A stretch of 64,000 nucleotides of DNA from Bacteroidaceae bacterium (GTDB lineage Bacteria > Bacteroidota > Bacteroidia > Bacteroidales > Bacteroidaceae), in contig JAFWBM010000044.1 in assembly GCA_017507105.1 (NCBI GenBank), positions 1 to 64,000 of the forward strand. The letters are read 5' to 3'. The notes beneath the pieces were generated by a model. It ran no database searches. It saw only the letters and a list, made by a program, of their open reading frames with translations, and was not told where the DNA came from. A program made the translations under genes and the position numbers. Of this stretch, positions 45,535 to 54,101 are shown one piece after another. Numbering within the stretch: position 1 is the first letter of the stretch; every line of letters begins with the position of its first letter.

Positions 45535-46497
45535 TTATTGTATCTCCTCTACATTATCAAATTTATTCCATACACGGGCAAAGCCATACTCGCCTACGCA
45601 TCCGGCAGGCACATACAACACACATCCTGCATATACTCTATCATCGGCAATATTACGGCTACACATGGGAGCTGTTTCAGAACATACTGTAAGTTTTTTA
45701 AGCGAAGAACATCCCCAAAACACTTGTTCTTCAACCGACTGCAATGTGGAAGGTAGCACAATCTCTTCAAGTGCCGGACAGTAATAGAAAGCACCATACC
45801 CAATACTCAACACTCCTTCGTGGATATCCACTCTTTTTAATGAAACACATTTTGCAAACAGTCCCTGCTCCACAATATTGACTCCTGCAGGAAGAACAAA
45901 GTCACGAAACGATGCACAATCCCAGAAAAGACCTTTCTTAAGAGAAACCACTGTATCTGGTATTGAGACTGAAACAAGCGAAGTACAACTGCGGAAAGCC
46001 CAACTGTCGATATACTTGAGGCCTTCAGGAAGAGAGATACTCGCTAGTGACGAGCAACCACAAAAAGCATACTCACCCACACCATCTATATTATCCCCTA
46101 TTACCACCTCAACAAGTGCTGTGCAACCCTCAAAGAGTGAAGCCTCTATTCCAACCAGATTTCGGGGTAAGACAATCCTTTCAATAGCGATACACCCATT
46201 GAATGTCTCACAACCTATAATGAGAATATTATCACTCAATTCCACTGTATGCAGAGCTGTACAACCTTTAAAAGCCCTGGCGCCAATAGCACGCATTGAG
46301 GCAGGAGTTTTTAATGAGAGCAGCCCGACAGCCCCTTCAAATGCCGATTCTGATATAGCCGAAACATAATACTCCACTCCTTCGTATATAACTGTATCGG
46401 GAATTGTGATATCCCCTGTATAATTGCCTTTAATAACAGCCGCACACCTGTCGATCTTGTCTAGTTCAAAGTTCAATCCTTCGTATTCTATTTCCAT
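45535..46497 (-). CDS. BspA-type leucine-rich repeat (LRR_5) protein without signal peptide
   Basis: A 320-residue solenoid of about ten repeats of 23 residues with the Treponema/BspA pattern (AFKGCTALHTVELSD, AFCGCSSLASISLPEGLKYI, AFRSCTSLVSVSIPD, VFWGCSSLKKLTV). Most BspA-like proteins are secreted adhesins, but this one starts MEIEYEGLNFELDKID with no hydrophobic signal and has no sorting tail. It is cysteine-rich for a surface protein, one Cys per repeat at the same place. A cytoplasmic protein-binding role or an unusual export route are both possible. The start codon is preceded by an A/T-rich stretch with no upstream in-frame hydrophobic sequence. Confidence 0.85.
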   Translation of the reverse strand: MEIEYEGLNFELDKIDRCAAVIKGNYTGDITIPDTVIYEGVEYYVSAISESAFEGAVGLLSLKTPASMRAIGARAFKGCTALHTVELSDNILIIGCETFNGCIAIERIVLPRNLVGIEASLFEGCTALVEVVIGDNIDGVGEYAFCGCSSLASISLPEGLKYIDSWAFRSCTSLVSVSIPDTVVSLKKGLFWDCASFRDFVLPAGVNIVEQGLFAKCVSLKRVDIHEGVLSIGYGAFYYCPALEEIVLPSTLQSVEEQVFWGCSSLKKLTVCSETAPMCSRNIADDRVYAGCVLYVPAGCVGEYGFARVWNKFDNVEEIQ

Positions 46498-46590
46498 ATT
46501 CTATCAATTTCAGATGCGAAGATAGTCAAAATTTCTAAACATCAACAACAGCTGCTAAAAGGAGGATAATAATAATGTTTAAGCTATCAT

Positions 46591-46639
46591 ATAAATATGC
46601 GGCAGGGGCCCACTTCATTTACCCCTGCCGCATATTTAT
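46591..46639 (-). terminator. Hairpin terminator after the XRE regulator gene
   Basis: An 18-bp perfect inverted repeat (46591-46608 with 46622-46639, 13-base loop) lies 28 bases after the small regulator's stop and before the minus-strand LRR gene. Confidence 0.75.
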
Positions 46640-46666
46640 ATATGATTATTATATTTTTATCTTATC

Positions 46667-46972
46667 CTATTTAAGCCAAACAATCGTTCCATCTTTTAGT
46701 GGCAACTGAATACATGCCAAGTCGGAAACAGATGTCCTACTTTCTTTTAAATATACCTCTTCTATGAAATTGAAATTCAAGACCTCCGAAATAATCAAAA
46801 GCCTCTCGACATCTATACTTTTACTGTTAAATAGATTATACAGAGAAGTGCGGGCACAATTTATACGGCGAGCGAATTCAGCATAACCTATACCTTGTTT
46901 ATCGACTTTGGCCTTTATAGTTTCACCAATATAATAATAGTATAGAACAAGTGTAAAACTATCAACTTGCAT
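46667..46972 (-). CDS. Small XRE-family helix-turn-helix regulator
   Basis: About 101 residues from the ATG at 46972 (MQVDSFTLVLYYYYIG). The helix-turn-helix is KQGIGYAEFARRINCARTSLYNLFNSKSIDVERLLIISEVL, the typical XRE/Cro fold, covering residues about 25-65. The last ~35 residues (EVYLKESRTSVSDLACIQLP) form a short tail. No partner toxin is next to it. It is transcribed divergently from the ABC-F gene, and an inverted repeat in the ~50-base gap could be its operator. A longer frame from 47065 would overlap the ABC-F coding start and is not preferred. Confidence 0.75.
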   Translation of the reverse strand: MQVDSFTLVLYYYYIGETIKAKVDKQGIGYAEFARRINCARTSLYNLFNSKSIDVERLLIISEVLNFNFIEEVYLKESRTSVSDLACIQLPLKDGTIVWLK

Positions 46973-46997
46973 ATTTCGACTAAAAAGAGTAACTTCG
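46967..46997 (+). promoter_or_regulatory. Promoter of the ABC-F gene
   Basis: TTGC (46967-46970), a 19-base spacer and TAACTTCG (46990-46997) fit the Bacteroidetes pattern, about 26 bases upstream of the TTG start. Its -33 box overlaps the start codon of the divergent XRE gene. Confidence 0.5.
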
Positions 46998-47004
46998 CAC
47001 TCTT
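46985..47004. promoter_or_regulatory. Candidate operator over the ABC-F promoter
   Basis: A six-base perfect inverted repeat, AAGAGT-N8-ACTCTT, spans the -7 box of the ABC-F promoter. Its size and position suit a dimeric XRE repressor encoded by the divergent gene. Confidence 0.45.
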
Positions 47005-47022
47005 GACAAAACATTAATAATT

Positions 47023-48951
47023 TTGATTTCTGTTGACAATATAAAGGTTGATTTTGGAGGGACAAACCTGTTTCATGATGTCAGTTTCATCATTAACAGG
47101 AAAGACCGCATAGCGCTTGTAGGCAAAAACGGTGCCGGCAAGAGCACATTGTTGCTCATACTATCGGGTGAGCAGATGCCAACTGAGGGTTCTCTCTCCA
47201 AACAGCGCAATATAACCATAGGATATCTTCCACAGGTAATGAACCTGAAAGATGGTCGTACTGTATTTGAAGAGGCCGAAACAGCTTTCGAGCATATTCA
47301 CGAGATGGAGCATAGGCTTGAGAAACTCAATAATGCTCTCTCTTCTCGCGAAGATTATGAAAGCGAAGAATACCATGCCATTATAGAGGAGTATACCCAT
47401 CTTAACGAACAATATACAATGATGGGAGGCAGTCACTATGAGGCCGAAATAGAACGCGCCCTTATGGGACTTGGATTCCGACGTAGCGATTTCACCCGCC
47501 CCACAAGTGAGTTCAGCGGAGGCTGGCGCATGCGTATAGAACTTGCCAAGTTGCTGCTACGCCACCCCGATTTGCTACTACTAGACGAGCCCACCAACCA
47601 CCTAGACATTGAAAGTATCAGATGGCTTGAACAGTTCTTGGCACGTAGCAGCAATGCCGTTCTGCTTGTAAGTCACGACAGGACATTCCTGAATAGTGTA
47701 ACCAATCGTACCATTGAGATATCGTGCGGAAGGATCTACGATTACAAGCTATCGTATGACAAGTTCATGGAGACACGTAAAGAACGACGAGAGCAACAGA
47801 TTCGCGCCTACGAGAACCAGCAGAAAGAGATTGCCGACATAAAGGAGTTCATTGAACGTTTCCGATATAAACCAACTAAGGCCGTACAGGTACAAAGTCG
47901 CATTAAACAACTCGAGAAGATTGTACCCATTGAGATAGATGAAGAGGATACAAGCCGTCTGAGGCTTCGTTTTGCCCCGGCAACACGAAGCGGCAACTAC
48001 CCTGTAATATGCGAGGATGTAACAAAATCATTCGGTAACCACACCGTATTCAGCAATGTAAACCTGACCATAAACAGAGGTGAAAAAGTTGCCTTTGTTG
48101 GACGCAACGGAGAGGGCAAGACAACGCTTGTACGCTGTATTCTGAATGAAATCGGATACGACGGCAAGATTACAATAGGCCATGCAGTACAGACTGCATA
48201 TTTTGCCCAACATCAGGCACAGTTACTCGATGAAAACCTCACAGTATTCCAGACAATAGACAATGTAGCTACAGGTGATATACGCCTGCGCATACGTGAT
48301 ATATTGGGAGCATTCATGTTCGGAGGAGAAACATCCGAAAAACCGGTAAAAGTGTTATCGGGTGGCGAGCGCAGCCGCCTTGCCATGATACGTCTGCTGT
48401 TGCAACAGATGAATCTGCTTATACTGGACGAGCCAACCAATCATCTTGACATGCAGTCGAAAGATGTGCTGAAGGATGCTATACGCGACTTCGATGGCAC
48501 AGTGATAATAGTAAGCCACGACCGCCATTTCCTCGATGGGCTTGTAACAAAGGTATACGAATTTGGCGAAGGCAAGGTTAAGGAACATCTTGGTGGCATA
48601 CAAGAGTACCTTGCATCCAAGAATGTCGATAACATAAATGACGCAATAGTAAAGCAACATGTGGCAGAGCTACAACCGACTGCAAAGCCTTCGGCAAGCG
48701 AAAGCCGTATGAGTTACGAAGCCGAGAAACAATTACAGAAACAACGCCGCAAGCAGGAGCGTCTTGTAGAACAATGCGAAGAGAAAGTCAATGAACTAAT
48801 GACGGCGATATCGGAACTAGAGACCGCGATGAGCACTCCCGAAGGTAGTTGCACCGAGAACTTTGAACGTTATGCCTCCCTAAAGAAAGAGCTTTCCGAT
48901 GCCGAGAGCATGTGGGAGCATGAGATGGAAGAACTTGAAAAATTGGGATAA
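47023..48951 (+). CDS. ABC-F family ATPase
   Basis: A 642-residue soluble protein with two ABC ATPase domains and no membrane segments. Walker A motifs are GKNGAGKST (domain 1) and GRNGEGKTT (domain 2), signature motifs SGGWR and LSGGERSR, and Walker B motifs LLLLDEPTNHLD and LLILDEPTNHLD. The linker of about 80 residues (KFMETRKERREQQIRAYENQQ onward) and the C-terminal coiled coil (EKQLQKQRRKQERLVEQCEEKV) resemble Uup/EttA-like translation factors. The family acts on the ribosome; antibiotic protection is possible but nothing here shows it. The conserved N-terminus ISVDNIKV is led by a TTG, which I take as the start codon. Confidence 0.92.
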   Translation: MISVDNIKVDFGGTNLFHDVSFIINRKDRIALVGKNGAGKSTLLLILSGEQMPTEGSLSKQRNITIGYLPQVMNLKDGRTVFEEAETAFEHIHEMEHRLEKLNNALSSREDYESEEYHAIIEEYTHLNEQYTMMGGSHYEAEIERALMGLGFRRSDFTRPTSEFSGGWRMRIELAKLLLRHPDLLLLDEPTNHLDIESIRWLEQFLARSSNAVLLVSHDRTFLNSVTNRTIEISCGRIYDYKLSYDKFMETRKERREQQIRAYENQQKEIADIKEFIERFRYKPTKAVQVQSRIKQLEKIVPIEIDEEDTSRLRLRFAPATRSGNYPVICEDVTKSFGNHTVFSNVNLTINRGEKVAFVGRNGEGKTTLVRCILNEIGYDGKITIGHAVQTAYFAQHQAQLLDENLTVFQTIDNVATGDIRLRIRDILGAFMFGGETSEKPVKVLSGGERSRLAMIRLLLQQMNLLILDEPTNHLDMQSKDVLKDAIRDFDGTVIIVSHDRHFLDGLVTKVYEFGEGKVKEHLGGIQEYLASKNVDNINDAIVKQHVAELQPTAKPSASESRMSYEAEKQLQKQRRKQERLVEQCEEKVNELMTAISELETAMSTPEGSCTENFERYASLKKELSDAESMWEHEMEELEKLG

Positions 48952-48975
48952 AACAAAAAACATATATATAAAAAA

Positions 48976-51003
48976 ATGAAACGTATATTTATTTATGCAT
49001 TTGCAGCTATGAGCATGGCTGCATGTACAACAGAAAAGCCTATGGAATCTAAAATTGATTTGGCAAACCTGGACTTGACAGCAAAGCCGGGTACAGATTT
49101 TTATCAGTATGCAACAGGTGGATGGAATAAGAACCATCCGCTTACAGATGAATATGCACGCTACGGCCAGTTCGATGCTCTTGCCGAAAGATGTCGTGAG
49201 CAGCTGAAAGAACTTGTATTGGAGCAGGCTGCCACCAAGAACGAAACAGGCAGCAACGCACAGAAAATTGGCGATCTCTATAACCTTGCAATGGACAGCA
49301 CACGCCGTAACAGCGAGGGTTATGCTCCCATTACTCCTATGCTTAAGCAGATTGCAGCAATAAAGGATAAGAAAGAGGTTCTTCCTTTGAGTGCAACCCT
49401 TATGCGAGAAGGTATTGCCGGTTTCTTCTACACCGGTATAGGTGCCGACATCATGGATAGCGACAACAATCTGCTCATGTTGTACCAAGCCGGAATATCA
49501 CTCCCCGAGAAAGAGTACTATTTCGACACAGACGAGGCTACCACAAACATACGTAACAAGTTCAAGGAACATGTAGTAAAGATGTTCGAGATTTGTGGTT
49601 TCGACAACAAACAGGCCCAGAAAAACATGGAGGCTGTAATGAAAATAGAGACTCGCATAGCCGACAAGTCATTCAACAGCGTTGAGCTTCGCGACCCGGC
49701 AAAGAACTATCATAAGATGAGCTATGCTGAGTTGAAGAAGGAGTTTCCATCAATAGACTGGGATACATACTTCAACAACCTTCACATTTCGGGAATTAAA
49801 GATATAAATGTTTCCCAAATGGCACCCATTGCCGAAGTAAGCAAAATTATAAGTGATACCCCACTGAACGAACTTATAGCCTACATGCAATGGAATGTAA
49901 TAAACAGCACTGCCAATGAACTGAGTGACGAGATAGGCGAACAAAACTTCGACTTCTATGGTCGTACCTTATCGGGCAGACAAGCACAGCAACCCCGTTG
50001 GAAGCGTGCCCTTGGAATAGTAAATGGTGCTCTGGGCGAGGTTATTGGTGAGTTGTACGTAGCAAAGCATTTCCCACCTGCAGCAAAAGAGCGCATGGTA
50101 CAATTGGTAAAGAATCTTCAGACAGCACTTGGCGAGCGCATAGATGCACAAGAGTGGATGAGCGACAGCACCAAACTTGCTGCTCACGAAAAGTTGAATA
50201 CCTTTACAGTAAAAATAGGTTACCCCGACAAATGGAAGGACTACAGCAAGCTTGTTATTGACCCTGAAAAGAGCTATACCGAGAACTGTCGCACAATCTC
50301 ACGTTTTGGATGGGACGATCATGTAGAGCGTTGTCTTAACAAACCTGTCGACAAAGACGAGTGGCACATGACTCCTCAGACTGTAAATGCATACTACAAT
50401 CCTACAACAAATGAGATATGTTTCCCCGCAGGTATTCTTCAATATCCATTCTTTGACATGGCAGCCGATGATGCATTCAACTATGGAGCCATAGGTGTAG
50501 TTATTGGACACGAGATGACACACGGTTTCGATGACAAAGGACGTCTGTTCGACAAGGAGGGTAACTACAAGGAGTGGTGGACAGCCAAAGACTCAGAGAG
50601 TTTCAATGCACGTACAAAGGTTATCATAGATCACTTCAACAACATTGAGGTTCTCCCCGGTTTGAAGGCAAATGGAGAACTTACTGTAGGCGAGAACATT
50701 GCCGATCACGGAGGTCTTACAATATCAATGCAGGCATTCCGCAATGCAACAAAAGATAAGCAGCTTCCCGTTATAGACGGATTTACCCCCGAACAGCGTT
50801 TCTATCTTGCATACTCGAACGTATGGGCAGGAAACATACGCGACGAGGAGATACGCAACCGCACAAAGAGTGACCCACACTCTCTTGGACGTTGGCGTGT
50901 AAATGGCACACTGCCCCATATAGAAGATTGGTACAAAGCATTTGGAATAACAGAATCAGATCCTCTATATATACCTGTCGAGGAGCGTCTGAACATATGG
51001 TAA
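48976..51003 (+). CDS. M13 family zinc endopeptidase (neprilysin-like), lipoprotein
   Basis: A 675-residue peptidase with a lipoprotein signal (AFAAMSMAAC, Cys near residue 16), so tethered in the envelope. The zinc motif HEMTH (VVIGHEMTHGFDDKG) is near residue 512 and the third ligand motif GENIADHGG near 572; NAYYNPTTNEICFPAGIL is the substrate-binding stretch. The C-terminus ends in a conserved Trp (RLNIW), as in the family. Lies 24 bases after the ABC-F gene and 15 bases before metA, so likely co-transcribed. Cleaves peptides of moderate size in the periplasm or at the surface. Confidence 0.94.
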   Translation: MKRIFIYAFAAMSMAACTTEKPMESKIDLANLDLTAKPGTDFYQYATGGWNKNHPLTDEYARYGQFDALAERCREQLKELVLEQAATKNETGSNAQKIGDLYNLAMDSTRRNSEGYAPITPMLKQIAAIKDKKEVLPLSATLMREGIAGFFYTGIGADIMDSDNNLLMLYQAGISLPEKEYYFDTDEATTNIRNKFKEHVVKMFEICGFDNKQAQKNMEAVMKIETRIADKSFNSVELRDPAKNYHKMSYAELKKEFPSIDWDTYFNNLHISGIKDINVSQMAPIAEVSKIISDTPLNELIAYMQWNVINSTANELSDEIGEQNFDFYGRTLSGRQAQQPRWKRALGIVNGALGEVIGELYVAKHFPPAAKERMVQLVKNLQTALGERIDAQEWMSDSTKLAAHEKLNTFTVKIGYPDKWKDYSKLVIDPEKSYTENCRTISRFGWDDHVERCLNKPVDKDEWHMTPQTVNAYYNPTTNEICFPAGILQYPFFDMAADDAFNYGAIGVVIGHEMTHGFDDKGRLFDKEGNYKEWWTAKDSESFNARTKVIIDHFNNIEVLPGLKANGELTVGENIADHGGLTISMQAFRNATKDKQLPVIDGFTPEQRFYLAYSNVWAGNIRDEEIRNRTKSDPHSLGRWRVNGTLPHIEDWYKAFGITESDPLYIPVEERLNIW

Positions 51004-51018
51004 TAAAATAAACAAAAA

Positions 51019-51900
51019 GTGTCTATCAAGGTTCCCAAAGGGCTACCGGCCCTACAGATAGTTAAGAATGAAGGTGTACCTGTAGAGGAGATGGTTACCT
51101 CTACAGGTAACACCCTTCGTATAGCTTTGCTCAATCTGATGCCTATGAAAGAGACTACCGAGGTTGACTTCATACGTATACTTGCAGCCTCACCGTATGA
51201 AATAGAGCTCACATTGATGAAGCTCGACACACATATTCCCAAGCATACCTCGCAGTACCATATGCAGCAATATTACAAGCCGTTCAGCCATCTGAAGGAT
51301 AAGCATTTCGACGGATTGATAATAACAGGAGCTCCAATTGAGAAACTGGCGTTTGAGGATGTGACATATTGGAATGAGCTATGTTCCATTATCGAATGGT
51401 CCGAGAAAAATGTTACATCCACACTCTTCATCTGTTGGGCTGCACAGGCCGCATTATACAAGAAGTTCGGTATAAATAAATATCTTCTGCCGGAAAAAAT
51501 GTTCGGAATCTTTGCACATACAATCCTGCGCCCCGATATTCTCTTGTTCAAAGAGATGGGCAATAGATTCAATGCGCCTCAGAGCCGCCATACTGAGTTA
51601 CGCGAAGAGGATATAAGAAAAGAAAAACGAATTGAGTTACTTGCAACATCCCAGATATCGGGTGTACATATAATACAAGAACTGAATACAAAAAACTTCT
51701 TCATTACAGGTCACTCGGAATATGCGACAAACACACTTGACAACGAATATAAGCGTGATATTTCAAAAGGAGAGAAGATAGAAATTCCACATAACTACTA
51801 CCCCGGAGACAATCCACAATTGCCGCCGATAAACAGTTGGCAAGAAGATGGGAAAAAACTATTCTGCAATTGGTTGCAATATTATGTACACAACCAATAA
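51019..51900 (+). CDS. metA: Homoserine O-acyltransferase (MetA type)
   Basis: First committed step of methionine synthesis: acylates homoserine with succinyl- or acetyl-CoA. The 293-residue protein shows the class I amidotransferase-like fold: LNLMPMKETTEVDFIR, ITGAPIEKLAFEDVTYW, the nucleophilic Cys in FICWAAQAALYKKFG (near residue 138) and the catalytic His in ITGHSEY (near 231). The start codon is GTG at 51019, supported by the family's conserved IPKGLPA-like opening (here IKVPKGLPALQIV). Which acyl donor is used cannot be told without the key substrate-site residues. Downstream of an M13 peptidase; thrA for the same pathway is at 60965. Confidence 0.92.
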   Translation: MSIKVPKGLPALQIVKNEGVPVEEMVTSTGNTLRIALLNLMPMKETTEVDFIRILAASPYEIELTLMKLDTHIPKHTSQYHMQQYYKPFSHLKDKHFDGLIITGAPIEKLAFEDVTYWNELCSIIEWSEKNVTSTLFICWAAQAALYKKFGINKYLLPEKMFGIFAHTILRPDILLFKEMGNRFNAPQSRHTELREEDIRKEKRIELLATSQISGVHIIQELNTKNFFITGHSEYATNTLDNEYKRDISKGEKIEIPHNYYPGDNPQLPPINSWQEDGKKLFCNWLQYYVHNQ

Positions 51901-51993
51901 GAAACATTCTCTCTACAAAGCACACCGCAAAGCAGAGTTATGTTTCTCTATTCGCATACAGACACTATAGTATAAAGTATAATACACAACAAC

Positions 51994-54033
51994 ATGAAAA
52001 GAACAGCCTACCTACTGACACTGCTACTGATTGTTACAGGATGTACAAAAGAGCCGGTAGCGCCATTGAACATTATTCCAATGCCGCAAAGTTGCCAGCT
52101 TCAAAACAAGATTTTCGAGTTGAGCGAGAATCCGCAATTCACTGTTTCGGCAGACGAAAACACATGCAAGAGTATTGCCGAATATATCTGTTCACTCTTC
52201 CCTACAGCGAACCTGGCAGCAGAAGGCGAGTTGACACTGCAGATATTAGAGCAGGTAGAGAATATCACATCACCCGAAGGATATACAATAAAAACCGACG
52301 GAAACGGCATAAAAATATGCAGTACCTCGGAAAGTGGTCTATTCTACGCGCTTCAAACCATATTGCAATGTATTGACAACGAAGGTGGCGTCCCATATGG
52401 AACCATTATAGATGAACCACGTTTTGCATATCGTGGAATGATGCTCGACGTATCACGTCACTTCTTTGACAAAGATTTTGTAATTAAACAGATAGATGCC
52501 ATATCACGCTACAAGATGAATCGTCTGCATCTTCACCTTACCGATGCAGCCGGATGGCGCATAGAGATTAAGAAGTATCCACGACTGACACAGTTTGCAG
52601 CATGGCGCCATGCCGAGACATGGAAAGAATGGTGGAACAGTGGCAGAAAATATGTAGATGAGGGAAGTGCCGAAGCATACGGAGGTTATTACACCCAAGA
52701 TGACATTCGAGAGATTGTTGCATATGCAGCAAAACGCCATGTAACAATTGTTCCCGAAATAGAGATGCCTGCACACAGCGAGGAGGTGCTTACAGCATAC
52801 CCCGAGCTATCATGCACACACGAGCCATACAAACAGGCCGATTTTTGTATCGGTAACGAAAAGACATTTGAATTCCTGGAGAATGTACTGAGCGAGATAA
52901 TCGAGTTGTTCCCCTCGGAATATATACATATCGGTGGCGACGAAGCCGAGAAGAAATCATGGCCCACATGTCCATTATGCCAGAAACGAATGAGAGAAGA
53001 GGGACTTAAGGATGTAGATGAGTTGCAGAGCTACCTTATACACCGCATCGAGAGGTTTGTAAACAGCAAAGGTCGCCAGATTATCGGATGGGATGAGATT
53101 CTTGACGGAGGATTGGCACCGAATGCAACAATCATGTCGTGGAGAGGGACCGAAGGAGGACTTACAGCTGTTGCAGCAGGACACAAGGCTATAATGTCAC
53201 CCGGCACATTCTGTTATCTGGACCAGTATCAGGACGCTCCGCATACACTTCCCGAAGCCATAGGCGGATATCTTCCCTTGAAGAAAGTATACAGCTACAA
53301 CCCTGTCCCCGAGGAGATGAGCAGCGAGAATGCCAAACTCATATATGGTGTACAAGGCAATCTGTGGGCCGAGTATATCCCCACTCCCGAGCACATGGAG
53401 ATGATGGCATATCCACGCATCCTTGCTATTGCCGAGGTTGGATGGAGTCAACCCGAGGTTAAATGCTATGACAATTTCCGTAATAGAGCTATAACAGCAG
53501 TAGAATACCTACAGAAAAAGGGATACAACCCGTTTGATCTAGCAAATGAGACCGGTAATCGCCCCGAGGCCGATGAACAATTGCAACACCTTGCAATAGG
53601 CAAGAAAGTTACCTACAACGAGAATGCCCCATACCATGAGAGTTATGCAGCCAGCAAGGAGACAACTCTTGTAGATGGAATTCGTGGTGGTTGGAACAAC
53701 AACGATGGAATCTGGCAAGGATTTGTAAAGGGAGGTATTGATGTTGTCATCGACCTGGATAAAGAGGAAACCATAACATTCATCGGAGCCGATTTTATGC
53801 AGATATGCAATCCTTGGATATTCATGCCATGTGATGTAATAATATCGGTATCAAACGACAACAAAGAGTATACACAACTTACACATATCAAGCACGAAGT
53901 TATTAAAGACGATGCTCTGACCTTCAAGAATTTTGGTTGGCAAGGTGAGACAAAGGCACGCTACATCCGCTATGAAGCCAAGAGCAGTTGCGAAGGCGGT
54001 TGGTTGTTCACCGATGAGATTGTGGTAAAGTAA
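51994..54033 (+). CDS. GH20 beta-N-acetylhexosaminidase, lipoprotein
   Basis: A 679-residue exo-hexosaminidase, lipid-anchored (LLLIVTGC, Cys near residue 17). An N-terminal GH20b domain (residues about 20-140) precedes the TIM barrel, with RGMMLDVSRHFFDKDFV, LHLHLTDAAGWRIEIKKYP and the catalytic Asp-Glu pair in HIGGDEAEK near residues 315-316. A C-terminal region after ~530 resembles an F5/8 type C carbohydrate-binding or Ig-like domain (RYIRYEAKSS). Removes terminal GlcNAc or GalNAc from glycans. A 93-base gap follows metA with no clear promoter, so readthrough is possible. Confidence 0.93.
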   Translation: MKRTAYLLTLLLIVTGCTKEPVAPLNIIPMPQSCQLQNKIFELSENPQFTVSADENTCKSIAEYICSLFPTANLAAEGELTLQILEQVENITSPEGYTIKTDGNGIKICSTSESGLFYALQTILQCIDNEGGVPYGTIIDEPRFAYRGMMLDVSRHFFDKDFVIKQIDAISRYKMNRLHLHLTDAAGWRIEIKKYPRLTQFAAWRHAETWKEWWNSGRKYVDEGSAEAYGGYYTQDDIREIVAYAAKRHVTIVPEIEMPAHSEEVLTAYPELSCTHEPYKQADFCIGNEKTFEFLENVLSEIIELFPSEYIHIGGDEAEKKSWPTCPLCQKRMREEGLKDVDELQSYLIHRIERFVNSKGRQIIGWDEILDGGLAPNATIMSWRGTEGGLTAVAAGHKAIMSPGTFCYLDQYQDAPHTLPEAIGGYLPLKKVYSYNPVPEEMSSENAKLIYGVQGNLWAEYIPTPEHMEMMAYPRILAIAEVGWSQPEVKCYDNFRNRAITAVEYLQKKGYNPFDLANETGNRPEADEQLQHLAIGKKVTYNENAPYHESYAASKETTLVDGIRGGWNNNDGIWQGFVKGGIDVVIDLDKEETITFIGADFMQICNPWIFMPCDVIISVSNDNKEYTQLTHIKHEVIKDDALTFKNFGWQGETKARYIRYEAKSSCEGGWLFTDEIVVK

Positions 54034-54048
54034 AACAGCTATAATAAG

Positions 54049-54091
54049 AATAAATATAGTGGAAACTGCAAAAGTTTCCACTATATTTATT
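54049..54091. terminator. Bidirectional hairpin terminator
   Basis: A 19-bp perfect inverted repeat (54049-54067 with 54073-54091, 5-base loop) lies between the convergent hexosaminidase and outer-membrane receptor genes. Confidence 0.85.
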
Positions 54092-54101
54092 TTATACACT
54101 A

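Noticed and set aside
48880..49488. 202-codon open frame opposite the ABC-F and M13 genes
   Set aside because: It spans the junction of two convincing plus-strand genes and its hydrophobic, Cys-rich product fits a reverse-complement artefact.
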